A stretch of DNA of 64,000 bases from Areca catechu (Eukaryota; Streptophyta; Magnoliopsida; Arecales; Arecaceae), in the NCBI GenBank assembly GCA_021397845.1, contig CM038044.1:38116354-38180353 (forward strand), given 5' to 3'. Every line of letters begins with the position of its first letter. Positions within the stretch are counted from its first letter, which is position 1. This document shows positions 1 through 9,578 of the stretch, in pieces. The notes below the pieces were generated by a model. That model ran no database searches and was not told the DNA's origin. It worked only from the letters and a program-made list of their open reading frames with translations. A program made the position numbers and the translations under genes.

Positions 1-622
1 CAATATATAGTATTTTTAACATAGCATTTTAGTCAAGATTTAAATGTAATCAAATCGGCCAGGCACGTGGAAGAGATGTGGGAGTCCCCTCGTTGCTTTC
101 CTAGACACCAATAAAAATTGGCCAGGTCAGTCAACGGAACCAATTAAAAACCATAATTTTCTTTACCTTCCCAGAACCACCTTTCTAGACACCAAATGAT
201 CAATTGTTCATCATGACTAGTGATGCTTATTAGTTAAATATACTATGACTTAATATAATTTTTTAAGAGGAGGGTTTTATAAAATTGCCAGCACATTCTT
301 ATCGAACATATCATAATCAAAAGAAATATGTGCTAAGTCTGTCATCATACTAGGACAACCATTTACCACATAATGGATCCACCATTATGCCAGGGCAACC
401 TTATTTCAGTATGATGACTTCAAAACTAAACATATCTCTATAATAATTAGGGTTTGAGTGAAAAACCCTAATTAGTGACACACATATAACATAAATTATC
501 ATACAAGCATCCCATAAATATGCTAAGTGTATCAGCATTCAAGGGTTTAAAACCCTAACATGCGACACTACAACAAAAACACATATAAATAATTTTCATA
601 TGTTTTAACTATAATAAGGGTG

Positions 623-634
623 GCTCTGATACCA
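623..634 (-). promoter_or_regulatory. Primer-binding site of element A (tRNA-iMet)
   Basis: On the minus strand this reads TGGTATCAGAGC, the complement of the initiator-Met tRNA 3' end used by most plant copia elements. It lies one base inside the LTR boundary at 636. Confidence 0.93.
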
Positions 635-635
635 C

Positions 636-3054
636 TGTTGGGAATCCGGTGCACCATTGTGAAAAATAATTTCAAAAATGATGAAATTTGCACCATAAAC
701 CCTTAGCCAGGATCTCCTTATTCAGGATTAAAACATATATTAAACATGCAAATTTACATTGTTAGAATTAGGGCACCAACCTGTTAACGCTAAATCCAAT
801 TTTGATGTAGAATCAAAACTTGATGTTGAATGCCCTTTTTGAATTCACCAGGCGTCCAAATGTCCACCCTCCAATGGTGATCCACAAGAAGATTGATCAA
901 GATGCTAGCTTCTTCAAAATTCCTTCACTTGAATTCTTATCCTAGAACTCAAGAGGACTATGACTTTGAAACTCCACGGTAGGGACTCCTTACTTCCTTT
1001 CTTTCTTCTTCCTCTCCCTTTTTTAAGACCTTGTCCTAAGAATAAAACTCTTGTCTTGAAGGAGGAGGAGGATTTAAGACACTAATGTCTTAATATAAAA
1101 GGAAATAGAAATAGAGTAGTAATTCTTTTATTTTACCGATCAAGAGATTCTTCCTATCTCTTGTTTTAGACTTGAGTTTCAACAGAGAAGAGAACTCTGT
1201 AAAAGGGAAACTCTCTGTGTCCTAAACAAGCTAAGGAGGAATCAGTCTCCTGGAAAGAAAAGAAAAATAAAACCTATGTCGTACATTAGTCAATCATCCG
1301 AAGTCTCTGTTTCTTAAATAGATTACAAAAAGGTGCATTTTCAAAAGAACACAACTCTCCGTAAAATATTTCTCACGGTCTTCCATATTTCTCACGCCCC
1401 CTTCCCTCCTTCTCATGCCCTTCCAGATTAAAACTCACGGCTTTTCCTAAAAGAAAAGTCGTGAAATTCCAGAAGAAGGGAATCGTGATGTTTCGGTCTC
1501 CGAAGAGACGTTATTTCGCGCCACCGGGAAGAGTCAGCGCCTTTTGTCTTTCTTAAAAATCTTCTAGCCATTGGATTCCCATCCAAGGGGATGCATGTGA
1601 GGCGCTAATAGTGAGAAATGAAGCCGCCCCATCTTAATTCATTGGAGAATTAAGTGGGCGCGCCCAGAGTCCATGCGCCCATGGACTCCTCCAAATGGCG
1701 TGCCAAGAGTCCATAAGCGCATGGACTCTTGGCATTTTTGGCGTGAAAATGCAAAGGGGCGGGTGGGGAGGCTAGCCTAGTTACATGGCTAGCCAATAGG
1801 GTTAGCCATAATCCTTATAAACTCAATTAGGGTCTAATTAGATCCAATTAGAACCTAAATTGAACCAATCCAAAACCCTAATTCGAATCCGATTCGAATA
1901 GAAGCTAGGGTTTGCAACACCTGCTAGAGTGTTATCCTGCAAAGATGATTTAATCACAAATTAAACTCTTGATCAATCCTCTTAAGTGTGTGACCCATTG
2001 GGTTCCACATCTAACCAGCAGTGGGTTCGAATACAAGTTGACCTAATTTGATTAGAACTCTTTCTAATCGATTTAGGTCAAACCGGGCTTTCCCGACTTG
2101 ATCAATTAGGACTCTTCCTAATAAGTGATCTTTAAATTTAATCAACCCACAAGACAAGATTGACGTCTAGCAACGTGTCATGTCTACCCGGAAGATATGA
2201 AAATTCTGGTGAAATACCAAAACTACCCTTCAGTAGAGAGTTACCTTTCAATTAAATCTTTCGATCAGCCTGCACCCAAAATATAACTATGGATATGGAT
2301 ATATGTCAAATCCAATATTATATTTATTTTTAGATCAATCTTATATTGATGATTCAATTATCTTGATATTAGAAACCATCTTTAATATCTTTACTTTGAT
2401 CAAAGATTCCCTGAATCATCATCCGATTGTTAACTAGTTGGATGCAATCTCCTCTTACTAAGAGTGATTGATTCCTTGTTGACCTACTCATTACCTTCAT
2501 ATCCAATTCACCATTCCCAGTATCAATCCTGTGCATGACTCAGTGTCATGATTAGGATTGAACCAAAGCGTGGGTTCATGTACATAAGGTACTTATGGCA
2601 GTCTCAGGTCAAAGGATTACTTGTACCACTATCACTATGAGAACCTTCTATTGACATGTAGCTAAGACTCCATTAGATGTTCTCAAGTTGGATCATATCA
2701 GTGAACTCATTCTCCAATGAGCACCCACATCCCAGTATTAGTGTCATACACAAGTGGCTGTGAGAGCAGTCACCCTTTCCAGTATACATGGGATGTGCTA
2801 GTCTTACTGGAAAAACCCTGATCCCCTATTCAGGGTTCCTTTGACTAGGAATATTTTAGGTTATGGTTTTAAGATTTTAGGTCTCACTGGTATGATCTCA
2901 TCATAACCCTAAAATCATAGCCCTAATCTATGGGGTTCATCATATAATATAAACACAGCGTATGATGAAAAATAATGCCTTTATTTAGAATATTGTCAAT
3001 TACAATGGTTTGGGAGATACAACATAGATTGGCTTGTAGGGCATATCCTTTTCA
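636..3054 (-). repeat. 5' LTR of element A (2.42 kb)
   Basis: The LTR begins TGTTGGGAAT next to the PBS and ends CA at 3054. On the minus strand it starts near ATGCCCTACAAGCCA, close to the starts of the E and B LTRs. A minus-strand TATA-like box (GTTTATAAGG) lies at 1813-1822. No gene is seen in this 2.4 kb. Confidence 0.85.
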
Positions 3055-5386
3055 TGATGAAGAAACCATCTAAAGTTTGCTTGATCTAGAGTCCGAGAAA
3101 GAAGTTGAGTTCTCCCATCATGCTCATCTCAAACTCACCCGCATAAGCTTAGTAAACTCTTGACAAAGAAATTCATTAGTAGCACCGAAAATGATGTCTT
3201 CAACATAAACTTGTACTACCAATGAATCAGCATCTTTCCTTTTCAAAAATAAAGTTTTGTCAACATTTCCTCTAGAAAATTCATTTTCAATAAGAAATTT
3301 GCTTAACTTTTCATACCATGCTCTAGGTGCTTGCTTTAATCTATAAAGTGCTTTCTGCAGTTTGAAAACATGATTAGGATTTGCATGATTTTCAAATCCT
3401 GGTGGTTGTTCAACAAAAATCTTTTCATTTATGGAACCATTTAAGAAAGCACTTTTAACATCCATTTGAAATAATTTAAAATTCATAAAACATGCAAAAG
3501 CCAGCAATAGTCTAATTGCTTCAAGTCTAGCAACAGGAGCAAAAATTTTATCAAAGTCAATCCCTTCCTCCTGATTGTAGCCTTTAGCAACTAGCCTAGC
3601 CTTATTTCTTATGACAAAACCATTTTCATCTAACTTATTCCTAAATACCCATTTAGTGCCAATGATTGAAACATTAGATGGTCTTTCTACAAGTGTCCAA
3701 ACATTATTTCTGTCAAATTGTATTAATTCTTCTTGAATAGCATTCATCCAATTAGTATCTTTTTCAGCTTCTTCAAAATATTTAGGTTCTACTTGAAATA
3801 CAAAAGCTATGTAATCACATTCATTTCTAATAGAAGCTTTAGTTCTTATCCCTTTAGATGGATCACCTAAGATTAATTCCTTATGATGTCCATGAACATA
3901 CCTCCATTCCTTGGGTAGATCATGATACGCTGGAGTCTCATCTTCTTTTACATCCTTGTCTTGACTTTCTTCACTTGGTTGAGCTTGATCTTCCAATGTT
4001 AATTTCTGAAGCTTGTCAGCACCTGCACAACTATCAGATGTTTCCTCTTTTCTCGAGGATAGGTTAGAACATTCTTCAAACACTACATGTACTGACTCTT
4101 CTACAACTAAAGTTCGTTTATTGAATACTCTATATGCCCTGCTCGATATAGAGTATCCTAAGAAGATACCTTCATCAGACTTGGCATCGAACTTTCCTAA
4201 ATGATCTTTTCCATTGTTCAGAACAAAACATTTACAACCAAAAACTCGAAAATATTTCAAAGTTGGTTTTCTTTGGTTTCAAAGCTCATATGGTGTTTTC
4301 TTTAAAATAGGGTGTATTAAAACTCGATTTAAGACATAACAGGCTGTATTTATAGCTTCAGCCCAAAAATATCTTGGCAAATTACTTTCGCAAAGCATAA
4401 TGCGTGCCATTTCTTCTAAAATATGATTTTTTCTTTCTATTATCCCATTCTGCTGAGGTGTCCTAGGTGCAGAGAAATTGTGTTCTATTCTTTTTTCATT
4501 ACAAAAATTTTCAAAATCTTGATTTTCAAATTCTGTTCCATGATCACTGTGAATACACACAACAAAAACACCTTTTTTGTTGAAAACTTTTCTATAAAAC
4601 TTTATAAATACTGAAAACGATTCATCTTTTTGAGCTAAGAAGAAAACCCAAGTAAATCTCAAAAAATTGTCCACAATAACTAATCCATATCTCTTGCCTC
4701 CTAGACTTGATATTCTAGTTAGTCCAAAGAGATCCATATGGAGTAGTTCAAGTGGTCTACTAGTAGTTACAAATCCTTTTGGTTTAAAAGAAGTTCTAAC
4801 TTGTTTTCCAAATTGACAAGCTTGGCAAATTCTATCTTTTTCAAAACTTATTTTAGGAAAATCTCTAACTAAATTCTTTTTGCAAAGTTTTGAAATAAGG
4901 TACATACTAGCATTGTCCTAACCTTCTATGCCATAACCAACTAGTCTCTTCTTTAGTTGAATTCATTGCAACAGGGCATTCTCCATTAGGTAAAGATAGA
5001 TCATCAAGATTTACAAGATAGATATTTTCATGCCTTTTTTCAATGAATTGCACTCCATTCAGATTAGGACTAGAAATCATGGAATATGATGATTTAAAAA
5101 TTACTTGAAAACCTTTATCGCAAAACTGACTAATACTTAATAGATTATGCTTTAGACCATCTACTAGAAGTACATTACTAATACTATTAGAAGGAGTTAT
5201 GTGAACCTTACCAATTTCAATGATTTTACCTTTACCATTATCACCGAAGGTCACACTACCTCCATTCAAAGCTTCAAGAGAAGTGAATTGCTTCACATTT
5301 CTAGTCATGTGCCTTGAGCAACCACTGTCAAGATACCAAACATGTTTGTTTTTCTTGGTTGCAAGACACACTTGCAATAAAATCAA
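3055..5386 (-). pseudogene. pol: F0 pol: protease, integrase and reverse transcriptase, truncated and frameshifted
   Basis: The remains of a copia polyprotein that would cut itself, integrate cDNA and reverse-transcribe element RNA. In order on the minus strand: protease with the DSG active site (WYLDSGCSRHMT, about 5330); the pre-integrase zinc motif (LWHRR, then CQACQFGKQ); the integrase core with Asp in HMDLFG, Asp in HSDHGTEFEN and Glu in QNGIIERKN (about 4430-4740); then RT from TLVERPSNVSIIGTKW with MDVKSAFLNG. The catalytic motif reads YVEDIIFGA, where siblings have YVDD, so a catalytic Asp is replaced by Glu. Breaks: a stop near 4270, a frame change near 4906, and a one-base loss near 3140 that shifts the frame before EFEMS. 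Element A removes RNase H. Clearly dead. Confidence 0.93.
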
Positions 5387-7109
5387 GCTTTGACTTTAGG
5401 TACCCAAGCTAACTTGGGTCCTTTAGGGTTAGCATTTAAGATGGTTCCTTTTGGAACCCAAACTTTACCAGAAGACATAATTTTTTAAAATTACATTGGT
5501 ATGATTTATGACCTAACTTCTTGCAAGTAAAACAAGTAATGCTGGATGATGCAGGCATAAAAAAGTTTTTAAAATACTTTTGTTGTTTTTGGGGTTTGTA
5601 TCCTAAACCTGCTTTGTTAAAAATAGCTCTTTGGTTGTTTAAAAGTAAATTCAGTTTTTCAGAACTATAAGTGAACTTATCAACAAAAGGTTTGATTTTT
5701 TCAAGTTCATTTTTGTATTTCTTATTTTTAAGTTCTAAATCCTTGTTTTTCTTTAAGAGATCATTATTAGAAATAACATGTTTTGGTCTTTTAAGAACTT
5801 TATTTTCCATAGTTAAGGCATTAATTTTCTTTTCCAAAACATCTAGCTTAATTTTCAAAGAACTAACATCATTAAGCAAAGAATTGTTTTCTACTGAAAA
5901 ACTATTAGCATGCTTTTTTAGTTTTCTATTTTCAGATAAAACTACTTTATAATCATGCATTAATTCTTCAAATGCACTTCTTAGTTCATCAAAAGTAAAA
6001 TCTAATTCAGAATCGGAACATACCTCTTCATTGTCCTGAAGTGCCATGAAGCAGAGATTTGCCATTTCAGTCTACTCTTTTTCTGAACTTGAGTCTTCAC
6101 TGTCACTCCAAGTAGCCATCATTGCTTTCTTCCTCAATTTCTTTCTTGATTTCTTAAGGAGAGGACAATCAAATTTATAATGTCCCGGCTTCTTGCACTC
6201 GAAGCATATAGGTACTTCCTTCTCCTTTTCTTTTTCTTTCTCCTTTTCTTTTTCCTTTCCCTTTTCTTTGGATTTAAACTTCTTTTTATAGGGAAACTTC
6301 CTCCTCTTCATAAATCTTCTAAATTTCCAGGCAATGAGGGCTTCTTCACCTTCCTCTTCTTCATCATCATCGGACTCTTCAATCGAGGATTCTTCTTGAA
6401 CATTTGATTTAAAGGTGATCCCCTTCTTTTTTTTTATCCAGGTCCATTGATTTCTGTTTCAAGTTGAGCTCATAGGTCATGAGTGAACCTACTAGCTGCT
6501 CAAGTGGAAGCTTTTCTATATCTTTTGCTCTTGAATTGCAGTCACTTTCGGATCCCATGATGTCAGTAGTGACCTAAGAATTTTGTTCACAAGATCAGCA
6601 TTAGATATGACTTTACCAAGACTCCTCATAGCATTTACAATGTTTGTAAAACTTGTATACATATCAGTAATAGATTTATTTGGTTCCATCCGGAATATCT
6701 CATATGTGTGCACTAACATATTTATCTTGGTGTTCTTCACTTGATTGATACCCTCATGAGTAACCTCAAGTGTGTCCCGTATTTCTTTGGCAGACGTGCA
6801 TGTAGATATCCTATTGAACTCACTAGGATCTAATGCACAATACAAGAGATTCATTGCCTTAGCATTGATCTCAGATTGTTTAATATCATTTTCATCCCAA
6901 TCCTCTTCAAGTTTTGGAATGAAAACACCATTAACCACCACCGAAGGAACATGAGGACCTTTATCTACTACTTTCCATAAGTTATAGTCTATAGAATGCA
7001 TATAAATTCTCATCCTAGTTTTTCAATAAGTATAATTTGCACCATTGAAAAATGGAGGTCTATTTGAGGCTTGTCCCTCGACTACACTAGTACCAATTAG
7101 GGTTGCCAT
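5383..7109 (-). pseudogene. gag: F0 gag: capsid and nucleocapsid, broken
   Basis: The likely start is the ATG at 7107-7109, two codons into a leader shared with F2; the N-terminus carries the NGANYTY motif typical of copia Gag. A TGA follows directly where F3 has Trp, so a product could begin only at the next Met (7013). The capsid region (6516-7013) includes EDWDENDIKQSEINAKAMNL and DMYTSFTNIV. Downstream are a Lys/Glu-rich linker (6190-6290), a first CCHC knuckle (CFECKKPGHYKFDC), a long Lys/Leu-rich coiled-coil segment (5670-6000) and a second knuckle (CFTCKKLGHKSYQC). Several frame changes separate the segments (near 6500, 6070 and 5440). The stop overlaps the pol frame in the -1 register. 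Confidence 0.9.
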
Positions 7110-7152
7110 AGATCTTTACTCAAGGCGGTAAAGCCTATAAACTGAGAACAAG

Positions 7153-7164
7153 GCTCTGATACCA
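7153..7164 (-). promoter_or_regulatory. Primer-binding site of F0 (tRNA-iMet)
   Basis: On the minus strand it reads TGGTATCAGAGC, two bases from the LTR edge at 7167. Confidence 0.94.
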
Positions 7165-7950
7165 CTTGTTGCCCAGATAGCAACCCAAGAGGGGGGTGAA
7201 TTGGATCTCTAAAAATTATTTAAGACTAAGCTTGATAAACAAGTAGCAATTCAATCAATACAAGGTACTACAATTTAAATGTAAAGCTCTAATATAAAAG
7301 TGCAGCGGAAATTAAAGGCAATAAGAGAATTAAAAAGAGCTAGGAGGAAGAGACAAGCAATCACAAACTCAACAATATATAGTGGTTCGGTGTCAACAAT
7401 GCACCTACATCTACTCCCCAAGATCTCCTTGGAAATTCATTATAATCTCCTCGATTACAGCCGATTAGTTTTTCGGGCTCACTAATCAAAACCTAACTTG
7501 TTTTACAAGGCTCACAAGTCACAACCTCCCTTGGTTTTCCGGGCTAACCAAGAACCTTAGTGGTTTTGCGGGCTAACCACCAACCTAAATGATTTTTACA
7601 AGGCTAACCAATAACCTTCATTGGTTTTGCAAAGGCTAACCAAGAATCCTTTACAAGATATGAAGTATAAATAGAAGGAACCAATGTAAGCTTTCAAAGT
7701 AAAAGTAAATAAAATAATGTAGCTTAAAGTAGAGTTGATTTGCTCTTGATGAAGCTTTTTGAATGCCTAAGAAGGAATGATCTTCAATGCACTTGATACC
7801 TTTGAATGCTTGGAAGGCTTCTCTTTGGCTTGAGAGTGGCTGAGCTTTGAATGAATTGGAGTTAAGGCTCTTCTTTCTTCTTTTTTTTTCAAACTCTCTT
7901 TTATATTCAATGCAAGTGCTTAGCTCTCCTTTTGAATTGATTTGGAGCCA

Positions 7951-8061
7951 TTTAAATACCTTTGCAAGTCTCCAAAACAGAAATCTAGCCGTTAAGCACG
8001 AGAAACTAGCCGTTGGGGGACAAAAGAGAGAGTTCTGCTCAAGAAAAAACTAGCCGTTATT
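7951..8061 (-). promoter_or_regulatory. F0 LTR core promoter: TATA-like box plus three AACGG (MSA-like) sites
   Basis: A minus-strand TATA-like box (GGTATTTAAA) lies at 7951-7960. Upstream in element sense are three AACGG sites at 7986-7996, 8007-8017 and 8051-8061. The middle one reads CCCAACGGCTA and fits the plant mitosis-specific activator consensus YCYAACGGYYA at all 11 positions. The MSA consensus and its 3R-MYB binding are known from plant G2/M genes. Function here is inferred. Confidence 0.6.
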
Positions 8062-8075
8062 GTTGTCAGAACTCC

Positions 8076-8463
8076 ATGTGTCAACACTTGCTCTTCATGT
8101 GTCGACACATTAGGTCGACACATACTCTTCTTGAGTCGACACAAGTTCAAAATAATCCATTTAGATTCTCTGGAAAAATCATCTGTGTCGACACATTTTC
8201 AGTGGAGTCGACATATTGAGTCGACACATAAAATCCATGTGTCGACAGATCAAATGCTCCATCATCTTCTGCATGTTCTGCTGCTTGAAATTCTCAAGCG
8301 ATGTGTTGATCCATGTGATGACACTTTGAGTCGACACATAGGGTTCATGTGTTGACACATCATCTGTGCCATTTGGAGTTATGTTTCATGCCATATGGAG
8401 TCGACACACCATCTTCATGTGTCGACACATCATCTCATGTGTCGACACCTTGAAACGACACAT
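8076..8463 (-). repeat. F0 LTR array of GTGTCGACAC palindromes
   Basis: About a dozen irregularly spaced copies of a GTGTCGACAC-type motif occur here, some decayed (GTGTTGACAC, GTGTCAACAC). Perfect 14-bp palindromes ATGTGTCGACACAT lie at 8097-8110 and 8417-8430. The array starts about 115 bp upstream of the TATA-like box in element sense, in the U3 enhancer position. Confidence 0.85.
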
Positions 8464-8712
8464 CAGCAAAAAGTTTGCAGAAAATGGCTGAACTTGTTTC
8501 TATTTCCCTTAAACATCCATTCAAACAATTTTTGAGTTTCCAAGACTTGATTTCTGCATTCATCCCATGCAAACTTGGTTCTTCAATACAATTGGGCTTC
8601 TTCGATTTGTGTGAGCATCCATTCAATTGAAAATATACTTAAAGCAAAAACTAGTCCTCAAATTATACTTAACTATTTTTCTTATCATCAAAATCAATAA
8701 GTGGAGTCAACA

Positions 8713-9578
8713 CCTTCGATGCCTAAGTTTGTAGGAGCTTGAAAGAAACAAAATGAAGGAATCAAAGAGATAGCATAAGGAGAGGGAAGAGAGTCCTTAA
8801 CTCGAAACGGGGTCCCCTGGGCACCTTATATAGGCATGAAATAGTCCAAAATCCATTAGGGAGGAGTCCAAAAAGGACCGATCTGCTCCCAGGAGAATTT
8901 GGCGAGTGGCCACATGGCATCCGGATAGGGCAGCATCATAGGAGTAGTGGAGTAGTACCACTGATGTGGCAAGAGTCCATTGTAACAAAAAGGGATTTCT
9001 AAAACCCTCCGGATTCTAAAGCATGTCTATCGGATGCCGAGCGGGAAGGCCAGTTGGTCCCTCGAGGGAGGGCATCTGTAGGATGGTGGTCCGGACCTCA
9101 ATGGGAGAGGGCCGTAAGACCTCCACTCTGGTGGGTCGGACTTTCGAAGGAGAGCAGTGGACCGGACCTCAGCAGGAGCGGGCCGTCGGACCTCTACTCA
9201 GGTGGGTCGGACTTCCGAAAGAGAGCAGTGGGCCGACCTCGCAGGAGCGGGCCGTCGGACCTCTACTCCGGTGGGTCAGACTTTCGAAGGAGAGCAGTGG
9301 GCCGGACCTCAGCAGGGGCGGGCCGTCGGACCTCTACTTCGGTGGGTCGGACTTTCGAAGGAGAACAGTGGGCTAGACCACAGTAGGAGCGAGCTGTCAG
9401 ACCTCTACTCCGATGGGTCGGACTTCCGAAGGAGAGCAGTGGGCTGGACCTCAGTAGGAGCGGGCCATCGAACCTCTACTCCGGTGTGTCGAACTTCTAC
9501 TGGGGTGTCAGTTGGAGCTTTAGAAGAGCGGCCCAGTCGGACCACAAAGAGGGGTCGACTCAGTCTGACTGTGAGTCA
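8713..9578 (-). mobile_element. G: partial gypsy-type LTR
   Basis: A GC-rich block between the F0 LTR and the broken RT of element B. On the minus strand it begins TGACTCACAG at 9578, contains a TATATAAGG box (8826-8834) and runs to AACTTAGGCATCGAAGG at 8713, where F0 interrupts it. The CTTAGGCATCG-GAGG-like block after TATA is common in plant Ty3/gypsy LTRs (family knowledge). The bases at 9579-9583, ttagg, are the presumed target duplication in element B. The rest of G lies beyond F0, left of the window. It has no coding region here. Confidence 0.65.
9085..9530. repeat. Tandem array, about six copies of a 71-bp GC-rich unit
   Basis: The marker gtgggtcgga recurs at 9131, 9202, 9271 (one change), 9342, 9412 and about 9483, a period of 69-71 bp. 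Each unit also carries a gagagcagtgggc and a gcgggccgtcgga block. The array lies in the U3 of the G LTR. The overlapping open frames across it are a by-product of a 71-bp period with few stops, not a protein. Confidence 0.92.

Larger units (their letters stand above)
1..3054 (-). mobile_element. Element A: 5' end of an Angela/BARE-like copia retrotransposon
   Basis: This is the right-hand (5') end of a minus-strand Ty1/copia element whose coding part lies left of the window. Bases 1-622 are untranslated leader and hold no gag. The leader and LTR resemble those of element B (46263-47162 and 59366-61534), for example the shared stretch on target near 50-190 and 46330-46480, so A and B belong to one family. 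The LTR ends in CA at 3054, and the next bases, tgatg, are the presumed target duplication. The sequence to the right continues the F0 pol frame, so A inserted into F0. Lineage is inferred from LTR length and from the BARE-type Gag and RT of its relatives B and E. Confidence 0.85.
3055..8712 (-). mobile_element. F0: Sirevirus (copia, SIRE/Maximus lineage), 5' part
   Basis: This minus-strand copia element keeps its 5' LTR (7167-8712), PBS, gag and most of pol. Element A interrupts it at 3055 within reverse transcriptase, and the remainder (RNase H, any ORF3, 3' LTR) lies left of the window. The RT and integrase motifs are of the SIRE type (MDVKSAFLNG, QPPGFE, KALYRLKQAPRAWY). F0 itself sits in a gypsy LTR (G); the bases right of its LTR, ccttc, are the presumed target duplication. 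Confidence 0.92.
7167..8712 (-). repeat. 5' LTR of F0 (1.55 kb)
   Basis: The plus strand runs from TGTTGCCCAGATAGC to GGAGTCAACA, a TG...CA LTR. The end next to the PBS carries the AAGAGGGGGGTGAATTGG block shared by all four Sireviruses here. It contains the F0 promoter elements and a palindrome array listed separately. Confidence 0.92.

Noticed and set aside
623..634. tRNA-like sequence at each LTR edge
   Set aside because: Only the 12-base complement of the tRNA-iMet 3' end is present; these are primer-binding sites, not tRNA genes.
5671..5952. Phe/Leu-rich plus-strand frame resembling a membrane protein
   Set aside because: It is the antisense of the Lys/Glu-rich coiled-coil part of F0 gag; the same shadow appears opposite the F1 and F3 gags.
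8097..8110. SalI sites (GTCGAC) as cloning or vector remains
   Set aside because: They occur many times in diverged natural arrays, in both LTRs of several elements, with substitutions in the core.
8076..8463. GTCGAC repeats as a CRISPR-like array
   Set aside because: The repeats are short and irregularly spaced, there are no constant-length spacers and no cas genes, and the setting is a plant LTR.
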